In this document: positions 51,467 to 59,532 of the stretch, piece by piece
Layout: each line of letters starts with the position of its first letter
Numbering within the stretch: position 1 is the first letter of the stretch
Origin: Labilithrix sp.
Lineage (GTDB): Bacteria > Myxococcota_A > Polyangia > Polyangiales > Polyangiaceae
Length of the DNA: 64,000 nt
Assembly: GCA_019637155.1 (NCBI GenBank)
Contig: JAHBWE010000007.1
Location: 372,001 to 436,000, forward strand
Direction of reading: 5' to 3'
Notes under the pieces: generated by a model
What the model saw: the letters and a program-made list of their open reading frames with translations, nothing else
What the model was told of the DNA's origin: nothing
Database searches by the model: none
Position numbers and translations under genes: made by a program

Positions 51467-52073
51467 CCGGCAGCGTGTCGAGGATCGCGCGGTGCTCGCG
51501 CGGGCTCCGCGCGCCGTACGGGTTGTCGCTCATGCGCGGATCGTCCGCGGCGTCGCCGGCGGGCGCGAGCTCGGGGCTCTTCGCGACGACGCCGGCGTAG
51601 AGCTCCGCGCGCTCCTCGACGTCGGTCTGGATGTAGAGCTCGCCGCCGTCCTCGAGCAGGCGCACGATCTCGACGACGAGGTCGTCCCCCATCACGAGGC
51701 GCTTCTGGTGCCGCTTCTTCCACCACGGATCGGGGAAGTGGAGGAACACGCGCCGCACCGACGCGTCGGGGCGGAGGCGCGTGAGCGCGTGCCGCGCGTC
51801 CTCGCAGAAGACGCGCGCGCGCGCCGCGTGCCCCTGCTTCGCGAGGCGCTCGTCGCCGACCGTCGCCCACTTGCGGCGGATCTCGAGGCCGACGAGCGCC
51901 GCCTCCGGCGCGGAGAGCGCGCGCTCGACGAGGAAACCCGCCTTCGGCCCGGGACCGATCTCGAGCTCGATCCAGGCGCCGCTCACGAGCGCGGGGAGGT
52001 CCACGGTCTCACCCTCGGGCAAGCGCGGCGCATGGTCGTAAGGTCCAGGCTTCTTCAAGACGGAGCGGGGCAC
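51426..52073 (-). CDS. trmB: tRNA (guanine-N7-)-methyltransferase
   Basis: A 215-aa SAM-dependent enzyme forming m7G46 in tRNA. SAM motif WIELEIGPGPKAGFLVER, then VGLEIRRKW, and the family signature LHFPDPWWKKRHQKRL near the centre. The C-terminal TDVEERAELYAG and YGARSPREHRA are also typical. I start at the GTG at 52073 (PRSVLKKPGP) because an upstream start at 52139 would overlap the divergent gene. The C-terminal tail is slightly longer than usual, overlapping the HicB-like ORF. Confidence 0.92.
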   Translation of the reverse strand: MPRSVLKKPGPYDHAPRLPEGETVDLPALVSGAWIELEIGPGPKAGFLVERALSAPEAALVGLEIRRKWATVGDERLAKQGHAARARVFCEDARHALTRLRPDASVRRVFLHFPDPWWKKRHQKRLVMGDDLVVEIVRLLEDGGELYIQTDVEERAELYAGVVAKSPELAPAGDAADDPRMSDNPYGARSPREHRAILDTLPVTRMRWTRTARPR

Positions 52074-52092
52074 TATATAACGAAGCTCCTCG

Positions 52093-54204
52093 ATGGACCG
52101 CCGCCGCGTCGCTCGCCTCGCGCCGCTCGCGCTCGGCACCTCGTTCCTCGCCTACCGCTCGATCGCCGCGGTCTACGCGAAGCTCGGCCACCCCGGCGCC
52201 GCGCTCGACGACGCGTACATCCATTTCCAGTACGCGCGCGCGATCGCGGAGGGCCATCCCCTCCGCTTCCAGGCCGGAGAGCCGATCTCGACCGGCGCGA
52301 CGAGCTTCCTCTGGCCCGCGCTCCTCTCGCCGTTCTACCTCGTCGGCTTCCGCGGCGAGGCGATCCTCTGGCCGGCCTGGCTCCTCTCCTTCGCCGCCCT
52401 CGGCGCGCTCGCGTACGAGGTCTACCGCCTCGCGCTGCCGCTCACGAGCCGCGGGCCCGCCGCCGGCGCGGCCGCGATGACGCTCGGCTTCGGCGGCCTC
52501 GTGTGGGGCGCGGGCAGCGGGATGGAGGTCGTCCCGTTCGCGTGGCTCATCGCGTTCGCCACGCGGCGCGCCGCGGAGTGGGCGGAAGAAGAAGACGCCC
52601 GCACGACGCGCGCGCTCCGCGTCCTCGTCGCGCTCGCGTTCGCGCTGCCGCTCATGCGTCCGGAGGGAGCCCTCACCTCGCTCGCGCTCGGCGCGATCGT
52701 CGGGCTCTCAGGTTCGAGAGGGCTCTGCCCTCTCGAGCTCTCCCGCCGGGGTCGCTCGCGCGAAGACGCGCTCGCCGCCCCGGGCCCCTCGAGAGGGAGC
52801 TCCCTCCTCAGGAAGCTGCTCTGGAAGCTGCGTGGTCGCACGCCCGCGCTCGTGTTCGTCCTCGCCGCGATCTTCCCGCAGCTCTTGCTCCTCGTGCTCA
52901 CCGGCGCCGCGACGACGAGCACCGCGCAGGTGAAGCTCCTCTTCGGCAACCCCTACTACGAGCTGTGGCCGACCGCGTTCGGGAACATGCGCGTGCTCGT
53001 CGTCCAGATCCTGAACGGCGACGTGTGGAGCACCGAGTTCTTGCCGAAGGGCGGCGCCGCCGTCGCGTGCCTCGGCCTCGTCGCGCTCGGCTGGCGCGGC
53101 CACGCGACCGGTCGCGTCGCGCGCGCCGCGCTCGTGCTGCTCTTCGCGTTCATGATGTTCGTGCCGTGCTTCTACGTCACGTTCCTGTGGAACCGCCTCC
53201 GCTACCTCTGGCCGTTCGCGCCGGGGTGGTTCGTCGGCCTCGCCTGCCTCGCGCACGCGGCGTCGAGCGTCGTGCTCCGCGTCGATCGACGGTGGGCGCC
53301 CGCGACCGCGACGCTGCTCGCCGGCGTCTTCGCCGGCATGTTCGCGATGCGGCTCGAGTGGGTCATCGACGACGTCGCCCAGTCCGCGAGCGGCATCGAT
53401 CGGCAGCAGGTCGCGCTCGGCCGCTGGGCGAAGACGGGGCTGCCGGACGGCGCGCGCATCGGCGTGAACGACACCGGCGCGATCGCGTACTTCTCCGACA
53501 AAAAGACCTTCGACGTGGTCGGTCTCACGACGCCGACGGAGGGCCGCTACTGGGTCGCGGGGCAAGGCTCGCGCTTCGAGCACTACGAGCGGCTGCAGAA
53601 GACGGCGCCCTCATCGCTTCCCACACATTTCATCGTATACCCGGAATGGATGCAATGCCCGACCGTCCTCGGCCCGTCGCTGCACGAGGCCGTCGTCACC
53701 GACTCGTCGATCCTCGGCGGCCAGACGATGCGCGTGTACGAGGCGCGCTGGACCTACCTCGACAGCGGCTCGGCGCCGTGGACGAAGCTCGCGCGCATCG
53801 ACGACGCGGTCGACGTCGCCGACCTCGAGAGCGAGAAGGAGCACGGCTGGGTCCTCGGCTTCGCGCGCGAGGGCGATCAATCGGTCGAGGAGGGCAACGC
53901 GCCCGACGGCGCCGTCGTCGTCGACGGCGGCCGCAAGAGCCGGATCCACGATCGCTTCCGCGTCACGCTCGCCCCCGGCGGCAAGCTCGTCGTCGTCGCG
54001 CGCGTGTCCGCCGCCGAGGGCGCCGACCTCACCTTCAAGATCGAAGACCGCACGATCGGCACCGCGAAGGTCGAAGACGGACCGTGGACCGAGGTCGCGG
54101 TCGCGATCCCGGACGACCTCCGCGGCACCGTGAACGTCGAGGTCACGAGCGAGCGCTGGTACTCCGCCTTCCACTACTGGTTCGGCGAAGAAGCCGCGCC
54201 GTAG
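52093..54204 (+). CDS. GT-C-like polytopic membrane protein with periplasmic C-domain
   Basis: A 703-aa protein. The opening first loop LDDAYIHFQYARAIAEGHPL with the DD motif, then EPISTGATSFLWPALL, is that of GT-C/ArnT-PMT-like glycosyltransferases that use polyprenyl-phosphate sugars. About ten helices run to residue 430, then a soluble domain of 270 residues (ARIGVNDTGAIAYFSD, VVGLTTPTEGRYW, ending in a beta-sandwich). A hydrophilic insert at about residues 206-245 matches a palindromic DNA element. It probably modifies a surface glycan or protein. Its start is 20 bp from that of trmB on the other strand. Confidence 0.8.
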   Translation: MDRRRVARLAPLALGTSFLAYRSIAAVYAKLGHPGAALDDAYIHFQYARAIAEGHPLRFQAGEPISTGATSFLWPALLSPFYLVGFRGEAILWPAWLLSFAALGALAYEVYRLALPLTSRGPAAGAAAMTLGFGGLVWGAGSGMEVVPFAWLIAFATRRAAEWAEEEDARTTRALRVLVALAFALPLMRPEGALTSLALGAIVGLSGSRGLCPLELSRRGRSREDALAAPGPSRGSSLLRKLLWKLRGRTPALVFVLAAIFPQLLLLVLTGAATTSTAQVKLLFGNPYYELWPTAFGNMRVLVVQILNGDVWSTEFLPKGGAAVACLGLVALGWRGHATGRVARAALVLLFAFMMFVPCFYVTFLWNRLRYLWPFAPGWFVGLACLAHAASSVVLRVDRRWAPATATLLAGVFAGMFAMRLEWVIDDVAQSASGIDRQQVALGRWAKTGLPDGARIGVNDTGAIAYFSDKKTFDVVGLTTPTEGRYWVAGQGSRFEHYERLQKTAPSSLPTHFIVYPEWMQCPTVLGPSLHEAVVTDSSILGGQTMRVYEARWTYLDSGSAPWTKLARIDDAVDVADLESEKEHGWVLGFAREGDQSVEEGNAPDGAVVVDGGRKSRIHDRFRVTLAPGGKLVVVARVSAAEGADLTFKIEDRTIGTAKVEDGPWTEVAVAIPDDLRGTVNVEVTSERWYSAFHYWFGEEAAP
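52711..52812 (+). repeat. Palindromic element inserted in frame within a coding region
   Basis: TCGAGAGGGC-TCT-GCCCTCTCGA (52714-52736) is a perfect 10-bp stem. About 70 bp later comes CTCGAGAGGGAGCTCCCTC (52789-52807), with a shared CTCGAGAGGG arm. Between them is a GC-rich stretch with CGCTCGCGCG and CGCGCTCG. The unit is about 100 bp and keeps the reading frame. This is the build of dispersed intergenic palindromic repeats; only one copy lies in this window. Confidence 0.6.
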
Positions 54205-54215
54205 CGCGCCCGCGC

Positions 54216-55298
54216 CTACTTCTTGGCGGCGGGGGCCGCGCCCGGCTTCGGCGCGAGGCCGAGCTGCTGCGCGAAGTCGGCGCCGTTCGAGTAGGCCCAG
54301 CCGCGGACCATCTTGCCGTCCTTGAACTGGAAGATCGTGAGGTGCTTCACGGTGACGGGCTTCTTCGTCGCGGGGACGCCGAAGAACGAGCCCTTGTGCG
54401 TGCCCGTCATCGTCTCCTCGGAGATGACGTAGTCGTTCACCGCGAGCGTCTTCTCGACGGTGTGCTTCGCGTCGGGGAAGCCCGTCGTCATCTCCTTGAA
54501 GAACTTCTTGCCGTCGGCCTTGCCCTTCATCCCCTGCGGCTGCGTGTAGTCGTCGTACTCGATGTTGTCGGCGAGGAGCGCGAGGAAGTCCGCCTCCTTC
54601 TTGCCCTCGAGCGCGGCGGAGAGCGCCTTCACCGCGTCGATGTTCTTCGCCTCCTCCGGACCGTTGTTCGAGACGATCGTCTCGGTCTTGGTCGGGATCG
54701 CCGGGATCGGGCGGCCCTTCTGCTTCGAGATGCCGGCCTGCGAGAGGATCGTGTTGCCGTCGTAGTAGGTGTGGTCTTCCTTGATCTGGCCCTCGGGCGT
54801 GAACCAGAGGAGGTCGATGCCCATCGAGCCGACCGGCTTCTCCGTCGCCTTGATGCCCCAGAGATCGCCCTTGTGCGTCGCGTTGAACGCCCACTCGACC
54901 GCGACGGTGTCGCCCTTGATCCAGACGCGGCTCGCGTTGCCCTTGTAGTCGGGGAACGCCTCGAAGAGCTTCTGGTAGCTCTGCGCGATCGCCTCGCGAC
55001 CGCTCGCGTCGGCCGGCGCGCCCGCGACCTTGAGGACGCCGCCGTCGGTGTAGAGGCTCGCGAGCTTCTTCGCGTCGCGCGCCATGTAGGCCTCGCCGAA
55101 GCCCTGCATCGTCGCCTGCTGCAGCTCCATCGGCGACTTCTTCGGCGGCTCGGCCTCCGCCGGCGGAGCCGAGGCGACCGGCGGCGCGGTCGTCGCCGGC
55201 GGCGGGGGCTCCGGCGCCTTCGGCGGCGGCTGCTCTTCACCGCACGCGTTGAGAGCTGCAAAACCAACGGCCACGAGGGCGAACGAGAGCTTACGCAT
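54216..55298 (-). CDS. Double NTF2/SnoaL-like lipoprotein
   Basis: A 360-aa lipoprotein, lipobox LNAC, with a Pro/Ala/Glu linker (residues 22-55). Two NTF2-like cone folds follow: domain 1 FGEAYMARDAKKLASLYTDG to DLLWFTPEGQIKEDHTYYDG, and domain 2 from VKALSAALEGKKEADFLALL to HLTIFQFKDGKMVRGWAYS. Both contain the SnoaL-type 'F-P-D-x-x' helix and the 'G-x-x-x-G' strand pairs, so they arose by duplication. Such proteins are often isomerases or ligand binders; here the function is unknown. Confidence 0.85.
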   Translation of the reverse strand: MRKLSFALVAVGFAALNACGEEQPPPKAPEPPPPATTAPPVASAPPAEAEPPKKSPMELQQATMQGFGEAYMARDAKKLASLYTDGGVLKVAGAPADASGREAIAQSYQKLFEAFPDYKGNASRVWIKGDTVAVEWAFNATHKGDLWGIKATEKPVGSMGIDLLWFTPEGQIKEDHTYYDGNTILSQAGISKQKGRPIPAIPTKTETIVSNNGPEEAKNIDAVKALSAALEGKKEADFLALLADNIEYDDYTQPQGMKGKADGKKFFKEMTTGFPDAKHTVEKTLAVNDYVISEETMTGTHKGSFFGVPATKKPVTVKHLTIFQFKDGKMVRGWAYSNGADFAQQLGLAPKPGAAPAAKK

Positions 55299-55368
55299 GG
55301 GCCGGGTCGTAGACCTCTTCCGTGCCGTACGTCAAGCCCGCTCCCCGCTGTGATAAGAGAGGGGCCCG

Positions 55369-56313
55369 ATGCGAAAACGGCCTCTCGGCAAGACCGGTCT
55401 CGTCGTGTCGGAGATGGCGATCGGGACGTGGGGCCTCTCCGGCGACGCGTACGGCAAGGTCGAGGAGGCCGACGCGGAGATCGTCCTTCGCCGCGCGATC
55501 GAGATCGGGTTCGACGTGATCGACACCGCCGACGCGTACGGCGCCGGACGCATGGAGCGCCTCGCGGGCCGCATCGCGAAGGCGAACCCCGAGGTCGTCA
55601 TCGTCACGAAGGGCGGGCTCGATCGCACGACCGAGCCCGCGCGCAAGAACTTCTCCGCGGAGCACCTCCGCGGCGCGGTCGAGCGCTCGCTCAAGCGCAT
55701 CGACAAGGACGCGCTCCAGGTCTACCTCCTCCACAACCCGACCCCCGAGACGCTCTGGAACGGCGAGGCGGTCGAGGTGATGCAGACGCTGAAGAAGGAG
55801 GGGAAGATCCAGCACTGGGGCGTCGCGGCCGGTGACGAGGACGTCGCGCGCGCCGCGATCGACAAGGGCGCGGAGGTGATCGAGCTCGCGTACAACCTGC
55901 TCCACCCGATCGATCTCCATCGCCTCCAGGGCGACATCATGATCGCCGGCGCGGGGGTCCTCGCGCGCTCGGTCCTCGGGCACGGGCTCCTCCACGGCAT
56001 GTGGGCGAAGGACCGGCGCTTCGAGGAGGGCGACCACCGCGCGGAGCGCTGGACGCGGCTCGAGCTCGAGAAGCGGATCGACGACCTCGACGCGGTGCGC
56101 TTCCTCGTGAAGGGCGACGTCCACACGATGCGCGGCGCGGCGGTGCGCTTCGTGCTCGCGAACCACTTCGTCTCGGCGGCGGTGCTCGGACCGCGCACGA
56201 AGGAGCAGCTCGAGCAGCTCGTGCGCGAGACCGGCGCGGGCCCGCGCTACCTCCTCGACGACGACCTGCGCCAGCTCCCGCGCGCGCTCGACAAGATCGG
56301 GATCCACACATGA
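55369..56313 (+). CDS. Aldo/keto reductase
   Basis: A 314-aa NADPH-dependent oxidoreductase. The tetrad is visible: Asp/Tyr in DTADAYG, Lys in IVTKGG and His in YLLHNPTP. MRKRPLGKTGLVVSEMAIGT and VLGPRTKEQLEQLV complete the AKR barrel. Substrate unknown. First gene of a tight three-gene operon; its TGA overlaps the next ATG by 4 bp. Confidence 0.92.
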   Translation: MRKRPLGKTGLVVSEMAIGTWGLSGDAYGKVEEADAEIVLRRAIEIGFDVIDTADAYGAGRMERLAGRIAKANPEVVIVTKGGLDRTTEPARKNFSAEHLRGAVERSLKRIDKDALQVYLLHNPTPETLWNGEAVEVMQTLKKEGKIQHWGVAAGDEDVARAAIDKGAEVIELAYNLLHPIDLHRLQGDIMIAGAGVLARSVLGHGLLHGMWAKDRRFEEGDHRAERWTRLELEKRIDDLDAVRFLVKGDVHTMRGAAVRFVLANHFVSAAVLGPRTKEQLEQLVRETGAGPRYLLDDDLRQLPRALDKIGIHT

Positions 56314-57128
56314 GCGTCGATCGCGCGGACGTGATGGAGAAGCTCGTGAAGGCGGCGGCCGCGGCGGCCGAGGTCGTCATGAAGATCTACGCCGAGTCCG
56401 ATCCGGGCGTGGAGCTCAAGGGCCCGAACGATCCCGTCACGCGCGCGGACAAAGAAGCGAACGCGCTCCTCCTCGAGCACCTCGCGCGCGACTTCCCGGG
56501 CGTGCCGCTCGTCGCGGAGGAGAGCGCGCCCGAGACGTACGCGGGCTTCGGCGCCGCGCCGTGCGCGATCTTCGTCGACCCCGTCGACGGCACGCGCGAG
56601 TTCATCGCGAAGAACGGCGAGTTCGCGGTCATGCTCGGCTTCGCGGAGGCGGGGGTGCCCACCGTCGGCGTCGTCGACTGCTGCGCCTTCGGCGAGGTGT
56701 TCGCGGCGGCGGAGGGGATCGGCGCCTTCCGCATCGCGGGCGGCGCGCGCGAGCGCGTCCACGTCTCGGACGTGACGGACCTCGCGCGCGCGCGCTGCGC
56801 GGTATCGCGCTCCCATCGCACCGAGGCGGTGGAGGAGAAGCTCGCGCGGCTCGGCCTCGCGGAGCTCTGCCCGCTCGGCGGCGCCGGCATCAAGGCGGTG
56901 CGCGTCGCGACCGGCGCGATCGAGCTCTACGCGCATCCGTCGGGCGGCCCGGTGAAGCTCTGGGACGCGTGCGCGCCGGACGCGATCGTGCGCGCGGCCG
57001 GCGGCGTGTACACCGACGCGCGCGGCCGCGTCTTCGACTACCGCGGCCCCTACGCGCAGAACGAGGGCACGGTGGCGGGGAACCCGATCCTCCACGCCGA
57101 AGCCGTCGAGCGGTTCAACGGGACATGA
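56310..57128 (+). CDS. Inositol monophosphatase-like phosphatase (CysQ-like)
   Basis: A 272-aa Mg-dependent, Li-sensitive-type phosphatase. Motifs are VAEESA, VDPVDGTREFIAKNGEFAV and KLWDACAPDAIVRAAGG. 'DPVDGTREF' with a following 'NGEF' is typical of the CysQ/BPNT branch, which cleaves 3'-phosphoadenosine 5'-phosphate. It overlaps the next ATG by 4 bp. IMPase activity is an alternative. Confidence 0.88.
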   Translation: MSVDRADVMEKLVKAAAAAAEVVMKIYAESDPGVELKGPNDPVTRADKEANALLLEHLARDFPGVPLVAEESAPETYAGFGAAPCAIFVDPVDGTREFIAKNGEFAVMLGFAEAGVPTVGVVDCCAFGEVFAAAEGIGAFRIAGGARERVHVSDVTDLARARCAVSRSHRTEAVEEKLARLGLAELCPLGGAGIKAVRVATGAIELYAHPSGGPVKLWDACAPDAIVRAAGGVYTDARGRVFDYRGPYAQNEGTVAGNPILHAEAVERFNGT

Positions 57129-58303
57129 AGAACCGCGCGGAGGTCGTCGTGATCGGCGCAGGCATCATGGGCCTGTCGATCGCGTACCACCTCGCGCGGC
57201 TCGGGATCGAGGACGTCGTCGTCGTCGACAAGAGCTACCTCTGCGGCGGCGCGAGCGGGCGGAACGGCGGCGGCATCCGCGCGCAGTGGTCGAGCGAAGC
57301 GAACGTGCGGCTCATGCAGGAGAGCATCCGCATGTGCCAGGACTTCGCGAGCGAGTTCAAGATCAACGTCTGGCTCCGACAGGGCGGCTACCTCTTCCTC
57401 GCGCGCGATCAGAAGCGGACGAAGGCGCTCGAGCGTTCGAGCGAGCTCCAGCGCAAGCTCGGGCTCGACACGCGGATGCTCTCGCCGAAGGAGGCGCGGA
57501 AGATCGTGCCGGAGCTGTCGGGGGAGGGCATCGTCGCCGCGAGCTACAACCCCGACGACGGCGTCGTGTTCCCGTGGCCGTTCGTGTGGGGCTTCGCGCA
57601 GGCGGCGATGAAGCGCGGCGCCCTCCTCGCGACGTTCACGGAGGTGGTGGGCTTCGACACGCGCGGCGCGCGCATCGAGGGCGTCCGCATCAAGAGGGTC
57701 GGGACGAACGACAAGCCGTTCCGGATCAAGACGAACAAGGTCGTGAACGCGTGCGGAGCGTGGTCGCCGGAGATCGCGCGGATGCTCGGGGTCGAGCTCC
57801 CGAACAAGCCGCATCGCCACGAGATCTGCTCGACCGAGCCGCTCAAGCCGTGGCTGAAGCCGCTCGTCGCCGACCTCGCGAACGGCCTCTATTTCAGCCA
57901 ATCGACGCGCGGCGAGATCGTCGGCGGCATCGGGCAGGAGCGCGTGCCGCCGGGCGTGAACCACGACAGCTCGTTCGCGTTCCTCGGCCTCTACGCGAAG
58001 GCGCTCGTCGCGACGTGCCCGATCCTCGGCAAGGTGAAGGTGCTGCGCCAGTGGTCCGGCTGCTACGACCTGACGCCGGACGCGAACCCGATCGTCGGCG
58101 CGGTCGACGAGGTGGAGAATTTCTTCCAGGCCTCCGGCTTCATGGGCCACGGCTTCATGATGGCGCCGATCATGGGCAAGAAGATCGCGGAGCACATCGC
58201 GGGCGAGCAGGACGACGAGGAGGACCAGGCCCTCTTCGCGCGCTGGAACCTCCGCCGCTTCAAGGAGGGCAAGCTCCTCGAGGAGTCGATGATCATCGGC
58301 TAA
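57125..58303 (+). CDS. FAD-dependent oxidoreductase of the DAO/sarcosine-oxidase type
   Basis: A 392-aa flavoenzyme. The Rossmann motif VVIGAGIMGLSIAYHLARLG lies at residues 8-27, then VVVVDKSYLCGGASGRNGGG (FAD-binding and the GRNGGG loop typical of glycine/sarcosine/DAO oxidases), NACGAWSPEIARMLG and the C-terminal CYDLTPDANPIVG with SGFMGHGFMMAP. The substrate is an amine or amino acid. Last gene of the AKR-CysQ-like-DAO operon. It ends two bases into the convergent lipoprotein gene. Confidence 0.9.
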   Translation: MKNRAEVVVIGAGIMGLSIAYHLARLGIEDVVVVDKSYLCGGASGRNGGGIRAQWSSEANVRLMQESIRMCQDFASEFKINVWLRQGGYLFLARDQKRTKALERSSELQRKLGLDTRMLSPKEARKIVPELSGEGIVAASYNPDDGVVFPWPFVWGFAQAAMKRGALLATFTEVVGFDTRGARIEGVRIKRVGTNDKPFRIKTNKVVNACGAWSPEIARMLGVELPNKPHRHEICSTEPLKPWLKPLVADLANGLYFSQSTRGEIVGGIGQERVPPGVNHDSSFAFLGLYAKALVATCPILGKVKVLRQWSGCYDLTPDANPIVGAVDEVENFFQASGFMGHGFMMAPIMGKKIAEHIAGEQDDEEDQALFARWNLRRFKEGKLLEESMIIG

Positions 58304-59412
58304 AGCGGCACGACGGGGCCAAGCCCCTTGAAGCGCGCCGAGACGTCGCTGCGCGTGATCCGCGCGTTGCCGTCCTCGCCCGCGGTCCCCTTCGCGCCGT
58401 AGGGTCCGGGGGCGACGAGGACGCCGTCGCGCTCGGCGAAGCCGACGCCGCGGCGGTTCGCGCTCTGGCCGACGTACGAGCGGCCGCCGCTGCCGCCGGC
58501 GCCTCCTTCGCCGCCCTCGCCGCCGCGGACGTCGATCACGACATGACGATCGAGCTCGTCGAAGCGCTCGTCGAGCACGACCTCGACGTCGCCGCCGCGT
58601 CCCCCCTGTCCGCCGCGACCGCCCGTGCCGCCCGGTCCGCCGGGCTCGAAGTCGTCGACGCCGGGCGCGCCGTCGCCGCCGCGACCGCCGGCGCCGCCGT
58701 CCCCGCCGCGCGCGACGACGTCGAGCGGCGTTCCGGGCGCGGAGAGCGTGAGCGTATCGACGTCGCCCGTCGCGCGCGCCGCGAGGAGCTTCGTGTAGTC
58801 GGGCGTCCGAACCCATGTAACATACACGGTCATGCGGGGCCCGTCTCCGCCCGCGCCGCCGGCGCCGCCGGTGCGCCCCGGCGCGGCGCGCGAGGGGAGC
58901 GGCTCCTTGGAGTTGGGCTCGGGCAGGTCGCCGTAGAGCGCGTGGTCGCCCGCGTTGCCCGCGATGCCGGCGCGCCCCGCCCCGCCGATCGCGCGGCGGC
59001 ACTCGTAGCTCGGCGGATAGCGGACGGAGAACGCAGGCCCGCTCGGCGGGCGCGCGAAGATGACGAAGCCGCTCTGCGCCGTGGCGAGGACGTCGGCGCT
59101 CGGATGGAAGACGCCGTCGGCGTCGAAGGTCCCGTTCGGGCTCGAGACGTGCAGCTGCCGCAGGTCGAAGATCGCGTCGTCGAGGTCGACGCGATGCGGG
59201 ACGAGACGTCGCGGCGGTCCGTCGTCGCCGGGATCGACCACGTCGAGGAGCACATGGAGGCCGACCGGCTCCCCCGGACAGATCGCGCTGCGCGGGCTCG
59301 CGAGCCCGAAGTGCACGGCCCGCGTCTCGACTCGGTTCAGATCCACCGGCGCCCGCGACGACCACGCACACCCTGCGAGCACCACGGCCAACAACGCCCC
59401 TCTTCGATGCAC
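58300..59412 (-). CDS. Gly-rich collagen-like lipoprotein
   Basis: A 370-aa lipoprotein, lipobox LAGC. The first 130 residues are a beta-rich domain (FGLASPRSAICPGEPVGLHV, FDLRQLHVSSPNG). Then come several Gly-rich tracts (GGAGRAGIAGNAGD, GGDGGAGGRGGDGAPG, GGPGGTGGRGGQGGRGG, GGEGGEGGAGGSGG) alternating with short hydrophobic strands (MTVYVTWVRT, DVEVVLDERFDE, HVVIDVRGG). The tracts resemble parallel beta-solenoid or PGRS-like filaments more than GXY collagen. It is probably surface-exposed. It overlaps the 3' end of the DAO gene by 3 bp. Confidence 0.75.
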   Translation of the reverse strand: MHRRGALLAVVLAGCAWSSRAPVDLNRVETRAVHFGLASPRSAICPGEPVGLHVLLDVVDPGDDGPPRRLVPHRVDLDDAIFDLRQLHVSSPNGTFDADGVFHPSADVLATAQSGFVIFARPPSGPAFSVRYPPSYECRRAIGGAGRAGIAGNAGDHALYGDLPEPNSKEPLPSRAAPGRTGGAGGAGGDGPRMTVYVTWVRTPDYTKLLAARATGDVDTLTLSAPGTPLDVVARGGDGGAGGRGGDGAPGVDDFEPGGPGGTGGRGGQGGRGGDVEVVLDERFDELDRHVVIDVRGGEGGEGGAGGSGGRSYVGQSANRRGVGFAERDGVLVAPGPYGAKGTAGEDGNARITRSDVSARFKGLGPVVPL

Positions 59413-59532
59413 GTGCAGACTGCAGCAAGATCGACACCGCCCGTCGCGAGGCGCCGCGCCCGTGCGCTCCGCGCCGACGTGGAGCGCAGTTCACGTCGCG
59501 GCCGCCGTACTTTGCGACGAGGTCACCCGCGG
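59413..59532. other. Intergenic space between two minus-strand lipoprotein genes
   Basis: 120 bp between the end of the GH44 gene and the start of the Gly-rich lipoprotein gene. No hairpin with a T tract or promoter stands out. Confidence 0.4.

Noticed and set aside
58815..58840. CATGTAACATACAC resembling the palindrome at 23847
   Set aside because: It is imperfect, lies inside a gene and is explained by coding sequence.
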